A DNA stretch of 64,000 bases. It comes from Flavobacteriales bacterium (GTDB lineage Bacteria > Bacteroidota > Bacteroidia > Flavobacteriales_F > PHOS-HE28). The notes under the pieces were generated by a model. That model was given only the letters and a program-made list of their open reading frames with translations. It searched no databases and was not told the DNA's origin. A program made the translations under genes and the position numbers. The stretch covers positions 103,890-167,889 of the forward strand of contig JADJDP010000010.1 in NCBI GenBank assembly GCA_016702645.1, read 5' to 3'. This document shows, piece by piece, positions 38,091 to 47,202 of this stretch; the first letter of the stretch is position 1, and each line of letters begins with the position of its first letter.

Positions 38091-39940
38091 AGAAGTTCCT
38101 TGCTCTCCTCGCGCTGTTGATGTGCTCGTTCCCCTTGTTCGCGCAGCCGGGCATGGACGAACAACTCGCCGCGCAGTACTTCCAACAAGGCGAGTACGAA
38201 AAGGCCATCCTCTACTACGAGAAGCTCTACAAGCAGCAGCCCACGGACTATTACTACGAGCAACTCTTCAAGAGCCACATCGGCCTGCAGGACCTGGAGG
38301 CAGCACAGAAGTTGGTGAAGGACCGCATGCGTCGCAATGATGCGGATCCGCGCTACTCCATCGACATGGGCAGCGTGCTCAAGATGAGCGGTGAAACCGA
38401 CAAAGCGCAGAAAGAGTTCGAGAAAGCGTTGAAACTGATGCGTGCCGACCAAGCGAGCGTGCGATCGGTGGCGACGAACTTCCAGCGGGTGGAAGAACTG
38501 GACCTCGCCCTGCAAGCCTATGAACGCGGACAACGGATGCTCAACGACCAACTGAGCTTCCACTTCGAGATCGCCAGCCTCCACGCCCAAAAGGGCGATG
38601 TGCCCAAGATGGTGAACGCGTACATGGACCTGCTCGCAGTGAACGAAGCATACATCCAGGCGGTGCAGAACGCGCTGTCACGCTTCCTCGACTTCACGGT
38701 TGCCGATGTGCGCACGGAAACCCTGCGGACGGAACTCTTGCGCCGGATCCAGCGCGATCCCAGCAAGACCATCTTCCAGGAATTGCTCATCTGGATGTAC
38801 ATCCAGCAGAAGGACCTCACTGCGGCCTTCATCCAAAGCAAGGCATTGGACAAGCGCAACGACGAAGGTGGAATGCGCCTGATGGAACTCGCACGCATCG
38901 CTGCAGCGAACAAGGACCACGCGGCCGCTTTCAAGAGCTATGACTATGTGGTGTCGCTTGGCCGGAACGATGGGAACTACCTGCTCGCCCGCACCGGCTC
39001 CGTTCACACCCGCTATTTGGAACTGACCGAACAGGCGGAACCAGCGATCAACGATCTGCAGGAACTCGACCAGCGCATGGCGAACACCCTCGCCGAACTC
39101 GGGCTGAACAAGACCACCCTCGATCTGCTCCGCGAACGCGCGCACCTGAAAGCCTACTACCTGGACCAACACCCGGAAGCCATCGCCTTGCTGGAAGAAG
39201 GCATCTACCTCGCAGGGATCGATGCGAAGTCACAAGCGCAGCTGAAGCTCGACCTGGGCGACGTCTACCTTTTGAGCGGTGAGATCTGGGAAGCTTCGCT
39301 CCTCTACTCCCAAGTGGACCTCGACTTCAAGTACGACGTGATGGCACATGAGGCGCGCCTGCGCAATGCCAAGGTCTCCTTCTATTCCGGCGATTTCCTC
39401 TGGGCGCAGGCCCAACTCGAAGTCCTGAAGGCGAGCACGAGCAAGCTCATTGCGAACGACGCCATGGAACTTTCCCTGCGCATCACCGACAACCTCGGCC
39501 TCGACAGCAACAGCGTACCCCTCTCCTTCTTCGCGCGCGCCGAACTGTTGCGCGTGCAGCATCTCTACGATCGCTCGCTCCTCACGCTCGATTCACTGGA
39601 CAAGGAATACCCCATGCACAGCCTTGGTGATGATGTGCTCTACGAGCGTTTCCATATTGCGAACTCCCGCCGCCAGTATGCCGAAGCTGCCGGCTTCCTC
39701 GTGAAAGTGCTCGAACTATATCCGCTCGACATCCTCGTGGACAACGCGCTGCTCGACCTTGGCAAACTGTACGAAGGCCCGCTCAACGACAAGGTGAAGG
39801 CGCAGGAGTACTACGAGAAACTGCTCTTCGAACAGACCGGGAGCATCTTCGTGCCCGAAGCACGTGAGCGCTTCCGCATCCTGCGCGGAGACAAGTTGGA
39901 AGCACCGCCGGAGCCGCCACCACCTACGCCGCAACCATGA
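38087..39940 (+). CDS. Secreted tetratricopeptide-repeat protein
   Basis: A 617-residue protein with signal peptide MKKFLALLALLMCSFPLFAQ followed by a TPR solenoid. Recognisable repeats include LAAQYFQQGEYEKAILYYEK, IDMGSVLKMSGETDKAQKEF, and near the end LLDLGKLYEGPLNDKVKAQE. The extreme C-terminus is proline-rich (PPEPPPPTPQP), with no T9SS sorting domain. TPR proteins scaffold complexes; a periplasmic or cell-surface scaffold role is likely but the partner is unknown. The frame is intact, overlapping its neighbours by 4 bases. Confidence 0.83.
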   Translation: MKKFLALLALLMCSFPLFAQPGMDEQLAAQYFQQGEYEKAILYYEKLYKQQPTDYYYEQLFKSHIGLQDLEAAQKLVKDRMRRNDADPRYSIDMGSVLKMSGETDKAQKEFEKALKLMRADQASVRSVATNFQRVEELDLALQAYERGQRMLNDQLSFHFEIASLHAQKGDVPKMVNAYMDLLAVNEAYIQAVQNALSRFLDFTVADVRTETLRTELLRRIQRDPSKTIFQELLIWMYIQQKDLTAAFIQSKALDKRNDEGGMRLMELARIAAANKDHAAAFKSYDYVVSLGRNDGNYLLARTGSVHTRYLELTEQAEPAINDLQELDQRMANTLAELGLNKTTLDLLRERAHLKAYYLDQHPEAIALLEEGIYLAGIDAKSQAQLKLDLGDVYLLSGEIWEASLLYSQVDLDFKYDVMAHEARLRNAKVSFYSGDFLWAQAQLEVLKASTSKLIANDAMELSLRITDNLGLDSNSVPLSFFARAELLRVQHLYDRSLLTLDSLDKEYPMHSLGDDVLYERFHIANSRRQYAEAAGFLVKVLELYPLDILVDNALLDLGKLYEGPLNDKVKAQEYYEKLLFEQTGSIFVPEARERFRILRGDKLEAPPEPPPPTPQP

Positions 39941-40245
39941 TCGTGTACAACGTCACCATCAACATCGACCACGCAGTGCACGATGCTTGGTTGGAATGGA
40001 TGAAGGACGAGCACCTTCCGGATGTGATGTCCACTGGCTTGTTCGTCAACAGCCGCATGATGCGTGTGCTCGCTGATGACGATGGTGGCATCACCTACGC
40101 GATCCAATACACGGCTGCGGACATGGTGAGCTACGAGCAATACCGCGACGAACACGCCCCGCGCCTGCAAGCCAAAACACAGGAACGCTTCGGAGGTCGG
40201 TTCGTCGCCTTTCGCACGCTGCTCCAAGTGGTGCATCCCTTATGA
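39937..40245 (+). CDS. DUF4286 family protein
   Basis: A 102-residue cytoplasmic protein. MIVYNVTINIDHAVHDAWLE, then WMKDEHLPDVMSTGLF and AIQYTAADMVSYEQYRDEHA match the DUF4286 pattern (IYNVTV-ID---H--WL-WM---HIP-VM-TG-F). These proteins have a ferredoxin-like alpha/beta fold and occur next to rsmA in many Bacteroidota. No biochemical function is known to me. Overlaps both neighbours by 4 bases. Confidence 0.85.
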   Translation: MIVYNVTINIDHAVHDAWLEWMKDEHLPDVMSTGLFVNSRMMRVLADDDGGITYAIQYTAADMVSYEQYRDEHAPRLQAKTQERFGGRFVAFRTLLQVVHPL

Positions 40246-41030
40246 GCAGCGTACGTGCCAAGAAGTTCCTTGGTCAGCATTTTCTCAAGGACGATAGCAT
40301 ATCGGAGCGGATCGCCAACAGCCTCACCGGCCATGGTGGCTATCGCCACGTGATCGAAGTAGGACCTGGCACCGGAGCGCTCACCAAGCACCTCCTCGTT
40401 CGGGGCGACATCGACCTCACCTGCTATGAGGTGGACACCGACTCGATCGCCTACCTCGCGGCACACTATCCGCAGTTGAAAGTGGTGCAGGGTGATTTCC
40501 TGCAAATGGATCCAACACGCCTCACGGACGCCCCCCCTGCCTCAGCGGCAGGCAGGTTCGCTGTGGTCGGCAACTTCCCGTACAACATCAGCACGCAGAT
40601 CGTCTTCAAGGTGATCGAGCACCGCGATCGTTGCACGGAACTCGTGGGCATGTTCCAGAAGGAAGTGGCCGATCGCTTGTGCGCCGGGCCGGGCAGCAAG
40701 ACCTACGGCATCAGTAGTGTGATCGCGCAGGCTTGGTACACCATGGAAATGCTCTTCATTGTGGAACCCGGTTCGTTCATCCCGCCTCCCAAGGTGCGCA
40801 GCGCGGTCATTCGCATGAAGCGCAATGAGGTGAAGGCATTGTCGTGTGATGAAGCCCTCTTCTTCCGCGTGGTGAAGACCGCCTTCAACCAACGACGCAA
40901 GACCTTGCACAATGCGCTCAAGAGCTTGCCGGAGGCGCACAAGGGTGTACCGGCTGACTACGCCAGCAAACGCGCGGAGCAATTGAGCGTGGCGGATTTC
41001 ATCGCATTGACGCACGCGTTCTCGTCTTGA
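40242..41030 (+). CDS. rsmA: 16S rRNA adenine dimethyltransferase
   Basis: Dimethylates A1518 and A1519 of 16S rRNA. The 262-residue frame has KKFLGQHFLKDDSISERIAN, SAM motif VIEVGPGTGALTKHLL, YEVDTDSIAYL and the catalytic VVGNFPYNISTQIVFKVI. The C-terminal domain has FIPPPKVRSAVIRMKR and FNQRRKTLHNALKSL. Between LTD and FAVVGNFPYN lies an insert APPASAAGR, unusual for the family. It is encoded by a GC-rich hairpin repeat (40536-40556) that leaves the frame open. The insert falls in a surface loop before the catalytic motif, so activity is probably kept. Confidence 0.94.
   Translation: MSSVRAKKFLGQHFLKDDSISERIANSLTGHGGYRHVIEVGPGTGALTKHLLVRGDIDLTCYEVDTDSIAYLAAHYPQLKVVQGDFLQMDPTRLTDAPPASAAGRFAVVGNFPYNISTQIVFKVIEHRDRCTELVGMFQKEVADRLCAGPGSKTYGISSVIAQAWYTMEMLFIVEPGSFIPPPKVRSAVIRMKRNEVKALSCDEALFFRVVKTAFNQRRKTLHNALKSLPEAHKGVPADYASKRAEQLSVADFIALTHAFSS
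40536..40556. repeat. Palindromic repeat inside rsmA
   Basis: CCTGCC (40536-40541) and GGCAGG (40547-40552) pair around TCAGC, followed by a further CAGG. It is embedded in frame just before the catalytic motif of rsmA and looks like an inserted element. Confidence 0.5.
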
Positions 41031-41061
41031 TCGGAAAGGCACTTCGCGGCACCTGTCTTCG

Positions 41062-41070
41062 TAGCTTCGG
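41062..41070 (+). promoter_or_regulatory. -7 box for mgtE, with a Shine-Dalgarno downstream
   Basis: TAGCTTCGG. Further on, AAGGAGG at 41081-41087 is the only convincing Shine-Dalgarno I noticed; it lies 5 bases before an ATG at 41093 that is out of frame with mgtE by one base. Confidence 0.45.
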
Positions 41071-41109
41071 CCGCCCTTACAAGGAGGGCCTCATGGAAGA
41101 CCGACCCGC

Positions 41110-42476
41110 ATGTCCTTCGAGGTCACCAAACCGCTACTGGACAGCATCCGAACGGGTGTGTCCGAAGGACGCGATAGCGCCGTAGAGGCGCTGCTGAGCG
41201 AATTGCACCCGGCCGATATCGCGGCCATCATGGACCGGCTGGACCTGGACGATAGTGTCTACGTCTATCGCCTGCTGGAAGGCGAGCAGGCTGCGGACGT
41301 GCTGATGGAGTTGGACGAGGACCGGCGTGAGGACCTGCTCGCCTCGTTCACGAGCCGGGAGATCGCCGAGGACGTGCTGGAGCACATCGATAGCGACGAC
41401 GCTGCCGACGTGATGGCCGAGCTGCCGGAGGAGAAGCAGCGCGAGGTGATCGCCCTGATCGATGACGTGGAGCAGCGCGAGGATATCCAGGAGCTGCTCA
41501 CCTACGCCGAGGGCACTGCGGGCGCACTGATGGCAAAGGAGCTGATCAGCGTGCGTGCCGATGCCACCGTTGCGCGCGCGATCGTGGACATGCGCCAGCA
41601 GGCCCGTGAGGTGGAGCACGTGTACACCATCTACGTGGTGGACAAGGACGATCGGCTCTTCGGATTGCTCGCCCTGAAGGACCTGCTCTTCAGCCCGGAG
41701 AGCACGCGCACCCTGATCAAGCACATCTGCGAAACCGATGTGGTCTCGGTGCGCGTGGACACCGACGTGGAGGAAGTGGTGAAGTCGATGAAGAAGTACG
41801 ACGTGGTGGTGCTGCCCGTCGTGGATGATGAGGGCCACCTCGTGGGCCGCATCACCTTCGATGATGTGATGGACGTGATGACCGAGGAGGCCGAGGAGGA
41901 CTACCAGCTCGCCAGCGGTATCAGTGAGGATGTGGACGCCTCGGACAGTCCGGTGGCGCAAGTTCGCGCACGACTACCCTGGTTGTTGATCGGTCTTGCC
42001 GGCGGCATCCTCTCCTCCCAGATCATCGCTCGCTTCGAAGGACAGTTACGCATCGATCCGAAGATGGCCTTCTTCATGCCACTGATCGCGGCAACAGCAG
42101 GCAACGTCGGTGTTCAATCCAGTGCTATCGTGGTGCAGGGCCTTGCGTCCGGCATGTTGGAAGGCGTGAACATTTTCGCCCGGCTGTGGAAGGAATTGCG
42201 TGTGGCGGTGATCACGGCGCTCGTCTGCGGCCTGCTCATCTTCGCTGTGAACTTCGCGTTGGACCAAACGCAGGCGCTCACCTATACCGTGAGCATCGCG
42301 CTCTTCACCGTGATCCTCACCGCCGCGCTCTTCGGCACCATGATCCGCTCGCGCTCAACCGCATGAACGTGGATCCTGCGCTCGCCACCGGTCCGTTCGT
42401 TACCACCCTCAACGATATCTTCGGACTGCTCACCTACTTCACGGTAGGGCACTTGATGTACGACCTCTTTCCCTGA
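41110..42476 (+). CDS. mgtE: Magnesium transporter MgtE (frameshift near 42345)
   Basis: A magnesium channel gated by cytosolic magnesium. Residues 1-130 are the MgtE N domain (LHPADIAAIMDRLDLDDSVY, DDAADVMAELPEEKQREVIA). Two CBS domains follow (about 135-260: ADATVARAIVDMRQQAREVE, VVLPVVDDEGHLVGRITFDD). Then come five membrane helices from about 290 (LPWLLIGLAGGILSSQIIAR, GNVGVQSSAIVVQGLASG). The original frame ends early at 42366; shifting frame near 42345 restores MIPLALNRMNVDPALATGPF and FGLLTYFTVGHLMYDL, the conserved last helices. If one base is missing near the start, ATG 41093 with its good Shine-Dalgarno would be the true start (MEDRPA-MSFEV). Confidence 0.92.
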
Positions 42477-42500
42477 GCCCCGCAAAGACGGGTGGAACAC

Positions 42501-43451
42501 ATGCGAATTGCCTTCATCGACAGTGTGCATCCCCTGCTCGGGGAGAAACTCACCGCCAGCGGACACGAGGTGGTGATGCATCACACGGTGGATGATGCCG
42601 GACTACCCGCAGCCTTGAGCGATGTGCAAGGCATCGTGGTGCGGAGCCGACATGTTGGAAGCGACCTGCTGGCATGCGCAAAAGACCTCCGTTTCATTGC
42701 GCGTGTTGGGTCCGGCTTGGAGAACATCGACACCGCTTACTGCAGGCAGAACGACATCCGCGTCTACAACTCACCGGAAGGAAATCGCGATGGCGTGGGC
42801 GAGACCTGCGTGATGCTCCTGCTCGCGCTGATGAAGGCACTGGTGCGCGCGAACACACAAGTGCATAGCGGCCTGTGGATGCGTGAGGAGAACCGGGGCA
42901 CGGACCTGCGCGGCAAGACGGTGGGCATCATCGGCTACGGGCAGATGGGCAGTGCCTTCGCGGAGAAGCTTCGCGGCTTCGGGGTGAAGGTGCTCGCGCA
43001 CGACAAGTACCGCAGCGGCTTCGAACGTGCTGGGGTCCGGGAGTGCCTGCTGGAACGCCTGCTGCGGGAAAGCGATGTGATCAGCATGCATCTTCCCTTG
43101 TCGAAGGAAACGTACCACTACGCCGATCACGATTTCTTCCTGCGCCTTGGCAAGCCGGTATGGTTCCTGAATACGTCACGCGGCGGTATCGTGCATACAG
43201 CAGCGTTGCTGGACGCCTTGGACCACGGCCGCGTGATCGCTGCCGGTCTGGATGTGCTGGAGTTCGAACGTGCCGATCTCAGTGGTGTGGACCCTGCGAT
43301 GGAACCGGCCACCCAGCAACGGCTCTTCGGTCACCCCCGCGTGTTGCTCACACCACACATCGCCGGTGTCACGCACGAAGGCCGCTACAAGATGGCGGAT
43401 GTTCTCGCCCGCAAGATCCTCGAAGCCTTCCCGAATGGCACTCCATCCTAA
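42501..43451 (+). CDS. D-isomer-specific 2-hydroxyacid dehydrogenase (phosphoglycerate dehydrogenase-like)
   Basis: A 316-residue NAD-dependent dehydrogenase. It has IVVRSRHVGSDLLACAKDLR, ARVGSGLENIDTAYC and YNSPEGNRDGVGETCVMLLL. The Rossmann motif is TVGIIGYGQMGSAFAEKL, followed by the catalytic Arg in LNTSRGGIVHTAALLDAL, Glu in AAGLDVLEFE and His in LTPHIAGVTHEG. It lacks the C-terminal ACT domain of many SerA proteins. The substrate could be 3-phosphoglycerate or another 2-hydroxyacid. ATG 42501 is preferred over the upstream GTG. The 24-base gap to mgtE contains CCGCAAAGACG, an 11-base match to the octamer repeats at 16118 and 18544. Confidence 0.87.
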   Translation: MRIAFIDSVHPLLGEKLTASGHEVVMHHTVDDAGLPAALSDVQGIVVRSRHVGSDLLACAKDLRFIARVGSGLENIDTAYCRQNDIRVYNSPEGNRDGVGETCVMLLLALMKALVRANTQVHSGLWMREENRGTDLRGKTVGIIGYGQMGSAFAEKLRGFGVKVLAHDKYRSGFERAGVRECLLERLLRESDVISMHLPLSKETYHYADHDFFLRLGKPVWFLNTSRGGIVHTAALLDALDHGRVIAAGLDVLEFERADLSGVDPAMEPATQQRLFGHPRVLLTPHIAGVTHEGRYKMADVLARKILEAFPNGTPS

Positions 43452-44336
43452 CGCACCGGCGAGCGCGCTCCTCACCGCCGGGCTCTTCCCCGCCTGCATG
43501 ACGCACAACCCACACCCCTAAGTGCATGGTCACCGTGGTTGCCGCGGTCTCCTGCCCGAGAACACGCTACCCGCGTTCCTGAAGGCCACCGAGTTGGGTG
43601 CGGACTACCTGGAACTGGACGTGGTGATCAGCGGCGATGGGCAGGTGGTCGTTTCCCATGAGCCATGGATGAGCCATCGACTGTGCCTGCAACCCAACGG
43701 GGACAGCATTGCCGAGGCGGTCGAGCGTTCCTTCAACCTGTTCAAGATGAGCGTGCGTGAGATCCAGACCTTCGACTGCGGAAGACTGGAGCAAGCGGAC
43801 TTCCCCATGCAAGAGCCCAAGCGGGCTTACAAGCCTTTGTTACGGGAGTGGTGGAAGCGGCGGACGAACATGCCATGATCAGCGGTGTCCCCGCGCCAGG
43901 TTATTCCATCGAGATCAAGAGCGACCCCGCCCTGTATGGCAGCCATCAGCCGCCACCCGCCAAGTTCGTGCGCATCGTGATAGAAGCTATCGACTCGTTG
44001 GGCCTTGCCGATCGATGCATCATCCAATCCTTCGACCCTGCGGTCCTTGAAGCGGTACACGCGGAGCGTCCGGACATCTCCATCGCATTCCTTGTGGAGA
44101 ACCAGGACGGCTGGAACGAGAACCTCAAGCGCCTCTCCTTCGCGCCCACCATCTACAGTCCGTGGTTCGGCCTGATCGATGCCAACGATGTGAAGCTCCT
44201 GCACGAGAAGAACGTCGAGGTGGTGGTGTGGACGGTGAACGAAGAGACCGACATCCGCAAGGTGATCGCCCTTGGTGTGGACGGCATCATCAGCGACTAC
44301 CCCGACCGGGTGATCCGGTTACTCGAAGAGAATTGA
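43435..44336 (+). CDS. Glycerophosphodiester phosphodiesterase, probable lipoprotein (in-frame TAA, one frameshift)
   Basis: Hydrolyses glycerophosphodiesters to glycerol-3-phosphate. The catalytic core is HGHRGCRGLLPENTLPAF and YLELDVVISGDGQVVVSHEP (H, E and D ligands). After a break near 43840 come VVEAADEHAMISGVPAPGYS, IEIKSDPALYG, IIQSFDPAVLEAV and VVVWTVNEETDIRKVIALG. In the same frame before GTG 43522, ATG 43435 begins a hydrophobic leader ending GLFPACMTHNPHP, like a lipoprotein signal, but TAA 43519-43521 intervenes. A CAA-to-TAA change would explain it. If the stop is real, translation may start at GTG 43522 and the enzyme would be cytoplasmic. Its end is 1 base from the convergent gene. 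Confidence 0.83.
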
Positions 44337-44337
44337 C

Positions 44338-45386
44338 CTAGGAGAGCAACTGCTCGATCGAGCGCTCCAGCAGATCGAGGTCGGTGTTCAACTCCTTGGG
44401 ATCGCGCGACGCATCGCCAACTGTGATCCGTATGCACAAGGCACCCAAGCCGTTCTCGTCCAGCGCGACAAGCTGGGGCTTGAGCGTGTGTACGACGCGC
44501 GCCACTTTCTCCTGATCACCGCGTGCGCGTGCATCGCGCAATGTGGCCAATCGTTCGGGTGCCCGCTTGCGAAAAAGCGCCAGCAATGTCGCGTCCATGA
44601 CGGACGTATCCGCCCCGATGGGTTCCGCCTCTGCTACAGCATCGACAGCCACAGGCGTCTCGGTCACACGCACAACCGCAGGCTCGCGCATTCGGTTCTT
44701 CGGCGCCTCCTTCATCGCCACGATCTCCGCACGCAGCGCTTCGATCTCCTTGCGCGTGCGCTTGTTCTGGCGGCTCCCACGCACCAGCACGATCAACAGC
44801 ATCAACATCAAGGCCAACGCAAGGCCCAGCGCGATGAACATCCAGCGCTCAGCGGTCGCTTCCATGTGCGACTCGCGGTGCCTGGCCTCTTGAAGTTCTT
44901 CTTGCCAGTTATTTATCAAGCTGTCACGCTGCTCAGTCGTCCGGGTGAGAGCACTGTCAGTGCGGGCCTCGAGGAACAAGTACTGTTCGGCCAGGCGCAC
45001 CTCGTCCAAAGCAGTTACATGCATGGCTTCCTCAAATGCCCGAGCATGTTTGCCGGACTTTGCAAGAGCCTCGGCCAAGCGCTTGCGAACGACCACTTCG
45101 AGTTCCAGCAGATCCGCACTCTGGGCACCCGCGGCCGCATCCTCCAGCAGGTCCAAGGCTTCATTCGGCTTGACAACGGATGCCAGGCTCAAACGCGCAT
45201 CGATCGCATCGCGCACATCTCCCGTTGAGTCGGCAGCATCCATACGCAGGCGCAGATCACCGACCACCTTCTTCAGGCTGTCCCTCCTGGCTTGTGCCGA
45301 CTGGGCAACCGCGGCTGGTGGTGCAAGCATCTGCACAATACCAAGCCGATCAGCAGCATTCCACGAAGACCTCTGGATAGGAACAT
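44338..45386 (-). CDS. Membrane protein with periplasmic helical domain and cytoplasmic HPt domain (frameshift near 45345)
   Basis: ATG 45386 opens a signal sequence (MFLSRGLRGMLLIGLV); after a probable 1-base break it continues APPAAVAQSAQARRDSLKKV. Residues about 40-160 are helical with a TPR-like repeat pattern (RLSLASVVKPNEALDLLEDA, RLAEALAKSGKHARAFEEAM). A single membrane helix (WMFIALGLALALMLMLLIVL) leads to a basic coiled coil and, at the C-terminus, an HPt domain with the phosphorylatable His in KVARVVHTLKPQLVALDENG. No kinase or receiver domain is in the same protein or nearby. It may be an orphan phosphotransfer protein linking an envelope signal to a distant two-component system. 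Confidence 0.72.
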
Positions 45387-45388
45387 GC

Positions 45389-45398
45389 GGCGAAGCTA
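45389..45398 (-). promoter_or_regulatory. -7 box for the HPt protein
   Basis: The minus strand reads TAGCTTCGCC and ends 2 bases before ATG 45386, implying a leaderless mRNA. Confidence 0.5.
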
Positions 45399-45414
45399 TC
45401 GCACCGTAAACCTC

Positions 45415-46666
45415 CTACTTCACCACGAAGCGCGCGGTATTCCGACTGCGTTGTTCGATCAGCACCTCTTTCCCGCTCGTGAGCTTCGTGAGCGTGGGCT
45501 CATCGAAGTGCCGGACGGTCACCAGCTCCAGATCCTCGTTCCAACGCACTTCATAGTCACGGCGCAGGTCCAACACCAGTGGTTTCACACGGTTGTCGTT
45601 GTCAACACATACCGTGAACGCCACGGCGCTGTTCTGCATGAGATTGATGCGGACACCGTGCTGAGCGAAGACGGAGAAGATGTCGCTGAGGTTCTCCTCC
45701 ACGATGAACGAGAGGTCCCTTGGGGTCATGCTGATGAGCACCTGCCCGGGCTTGATGATGAAGGACGGAATGAGCGAATCGTTCTCGCTGCGATCATCGA
45801 TCGTGCTGCCCGCAGCTGCCAGGTCCACGAACGAACGTACGTAGAGCGGGATGTGCTTCTTCTGCAAGGGCTGAAGCGTCCGTGGGTGGATCACGCTCGC
45901 CCCGAAGTAGCTGAGTTCGATGGCTTCGCGGTAGCTGATGTGCGACAGGAGCTTGGTATCCGGGAAGCGCTTGGGGTCCGCGTTGAACATACCGGGCACG
46001 TCCTTCCAGATCGTCACGCTCTCGGCATCGAGCAAGTAGGCGAAGATGGCTGCGCTGAAATCCGAGCCTTCGCGCCCGAGTGTGGTGGTATCACCTTCAC
46101 TTGAGAACCCGATGAAGCCTTGGGTCACGATGCGCTTGGGGCTCCCCGTCACCTCGGCGAGCAGGGTGGCTGAACGACGTTCGGAAGTTTCCCAATCAAT
46201 ACGTGCACTACGGTAGGTGTTGTCCGTCCGCACCACGGTGCGTGCATCGATCCATGTGTTCGGAATGCCGGTATGCTTCAGATGCGCACCCACGATCAGG
46301 GTGCTCCAGTCTCGCCCTGTGAAACGATCTGATCGTAGTCCCGATCGACATTCCTGAAGGTCCCTTGCCCAGCACTGCGCTGAGGCGGTCGAAATGCAGG
46401 ACCAGCTCTGCGGCCGCAGCCACGTCCACAGGGGCCACCTCGGCCAGCACGCTCAAGTGGGAAGCCCGCAGGCGTTCCAGCATCTCCCGGGTACTCCGTC
46501 CTTCGGCGTGGGCCCAAACCACTTCTTCCAGCGCGTTGGTGGTCTTGCCCATCGCACTCACCACGATGAGCAGGTCGTCGCTTGCGAAATGCCTGAGCAC
46601 ACCTGCCAAGTTGCGCACGCCAGCAGCATCCTTCACACTCGCTCCGCCGAACTTGAAGACCTTCAT
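45415..46666 (-). CDS. lysC: Aspartate kinase (two frameshifts)
   Basis: First enzyme of the lysine/threonine/methionine pathway. It begins MKVFKFGGASVKDAAGVRNL (nucleotide motif KFGGxSV) and continues LLIVVSAMGKTTNALEEVV. After breaks near 46350 and 46300 it has NTWIDARTVVRTDN, VTQGFIGFSSEGDTTTLGRE (catalytic G-R-G/E-S), TDPKRFPD-like MFNADPKRFPDTKLLSHISY, and two ACT repeats (LISMTPRDLSFIVEENLSDI, INLMQNSAVAFTVCVD). No fused homoserine dehydrogenase is present, so it is a monofunctional type. The start overlaps the GNAT stop as ATGA. Length corrected is about 417 residues. Confidence 0.9.
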
Positions 46667-47139
46667 TGCGCTGCCAAGTTGTGCAATTGCTCCTTCGTCA
46701 GCTCACCGTTCAACCAGCCCGGCGAAATGCTCGCCCCGAAGCGTTCGTAGAACCGGATGGCATCGGTGTTCCAATCCAGCACCTGCCAGCGCATCCAGTT
46801 GTAGTCGTTCGCGGCGGCATGCTTCACGCATTCGCGAAAGAGGCGTTCACCCACTTTCTTACCACGGCCGGCCTCGGTCACCACGATGTCCTCCAGGTAG
46901 ATCGTCCTTCCGCGCCAGGTCGAATAACGTGTGTAGCACACCGCCATGCCGAAGACCGTGCCCTGTGACTCGGCCACCCAACCGAACCATACAGGGGCGG
47001 CACCAAAGCCGGCATCGAGCATCTCGGCTTCCGTCACGGTCACCGCCTCCGGCTCCTTCTCGAACGTTGCCAGTTCACGCACCAGCGCAAGCATCTGCGG
47101 CACATCGCGCGCTTCCGCTCTTCGAACGATCACCTCCAT
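46663..47139 (-). CDS. GNAT-family N-acetyltransferase
   Basis: A 158-residue acetyltransferase with EVIVRRAEARDVPQMLALVR, YLEDIVVTEAGRGKKVGERL (acetyl-CoA pyrophosphate loop, R/Q-x-x-G-x-G/A pattern), and WQVLDWNTDAIRFYERFGAS. The pattern resembles diamine/thialysine acetyltransferases (SAT-like). The substrate is not certain. ATG 47139 is chosen; upstream open frame is antisense to fbp. It overlaps lysC by 4 bases, suggesting co-expression. Confidence 0.87.
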   Translation of the reverse strand: MEVIVRRAEARDVPQMLALVRELATFEKEPEAVTVTEAEMLDAGFGAAPVWFGWVAESQGTVFGMAVCYTRYSTWRGRTIYLEDIVVTEAGRGKKVGERLFRECVKHAAANDYNWMRWQVLDWNTDAIRFYERFGASISPGWLNGELTKEQLHNLAAQ

Positions 47140-47188
47140 GCACACAAAGAAAGCGGTGGATCCCATGAGCGAGGCGAAGGGTGCTTCG

Positions 47189-47197
47189 CATCTTTGC
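47189..47197 (+). promoter_or_regulatory. -7 box for fbp
   Basis: CATCTTTGC ends 5 bases before ATG 47203. Confidence 0.45.
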
Positions 47198-47202
47198 GAC
47201 AC

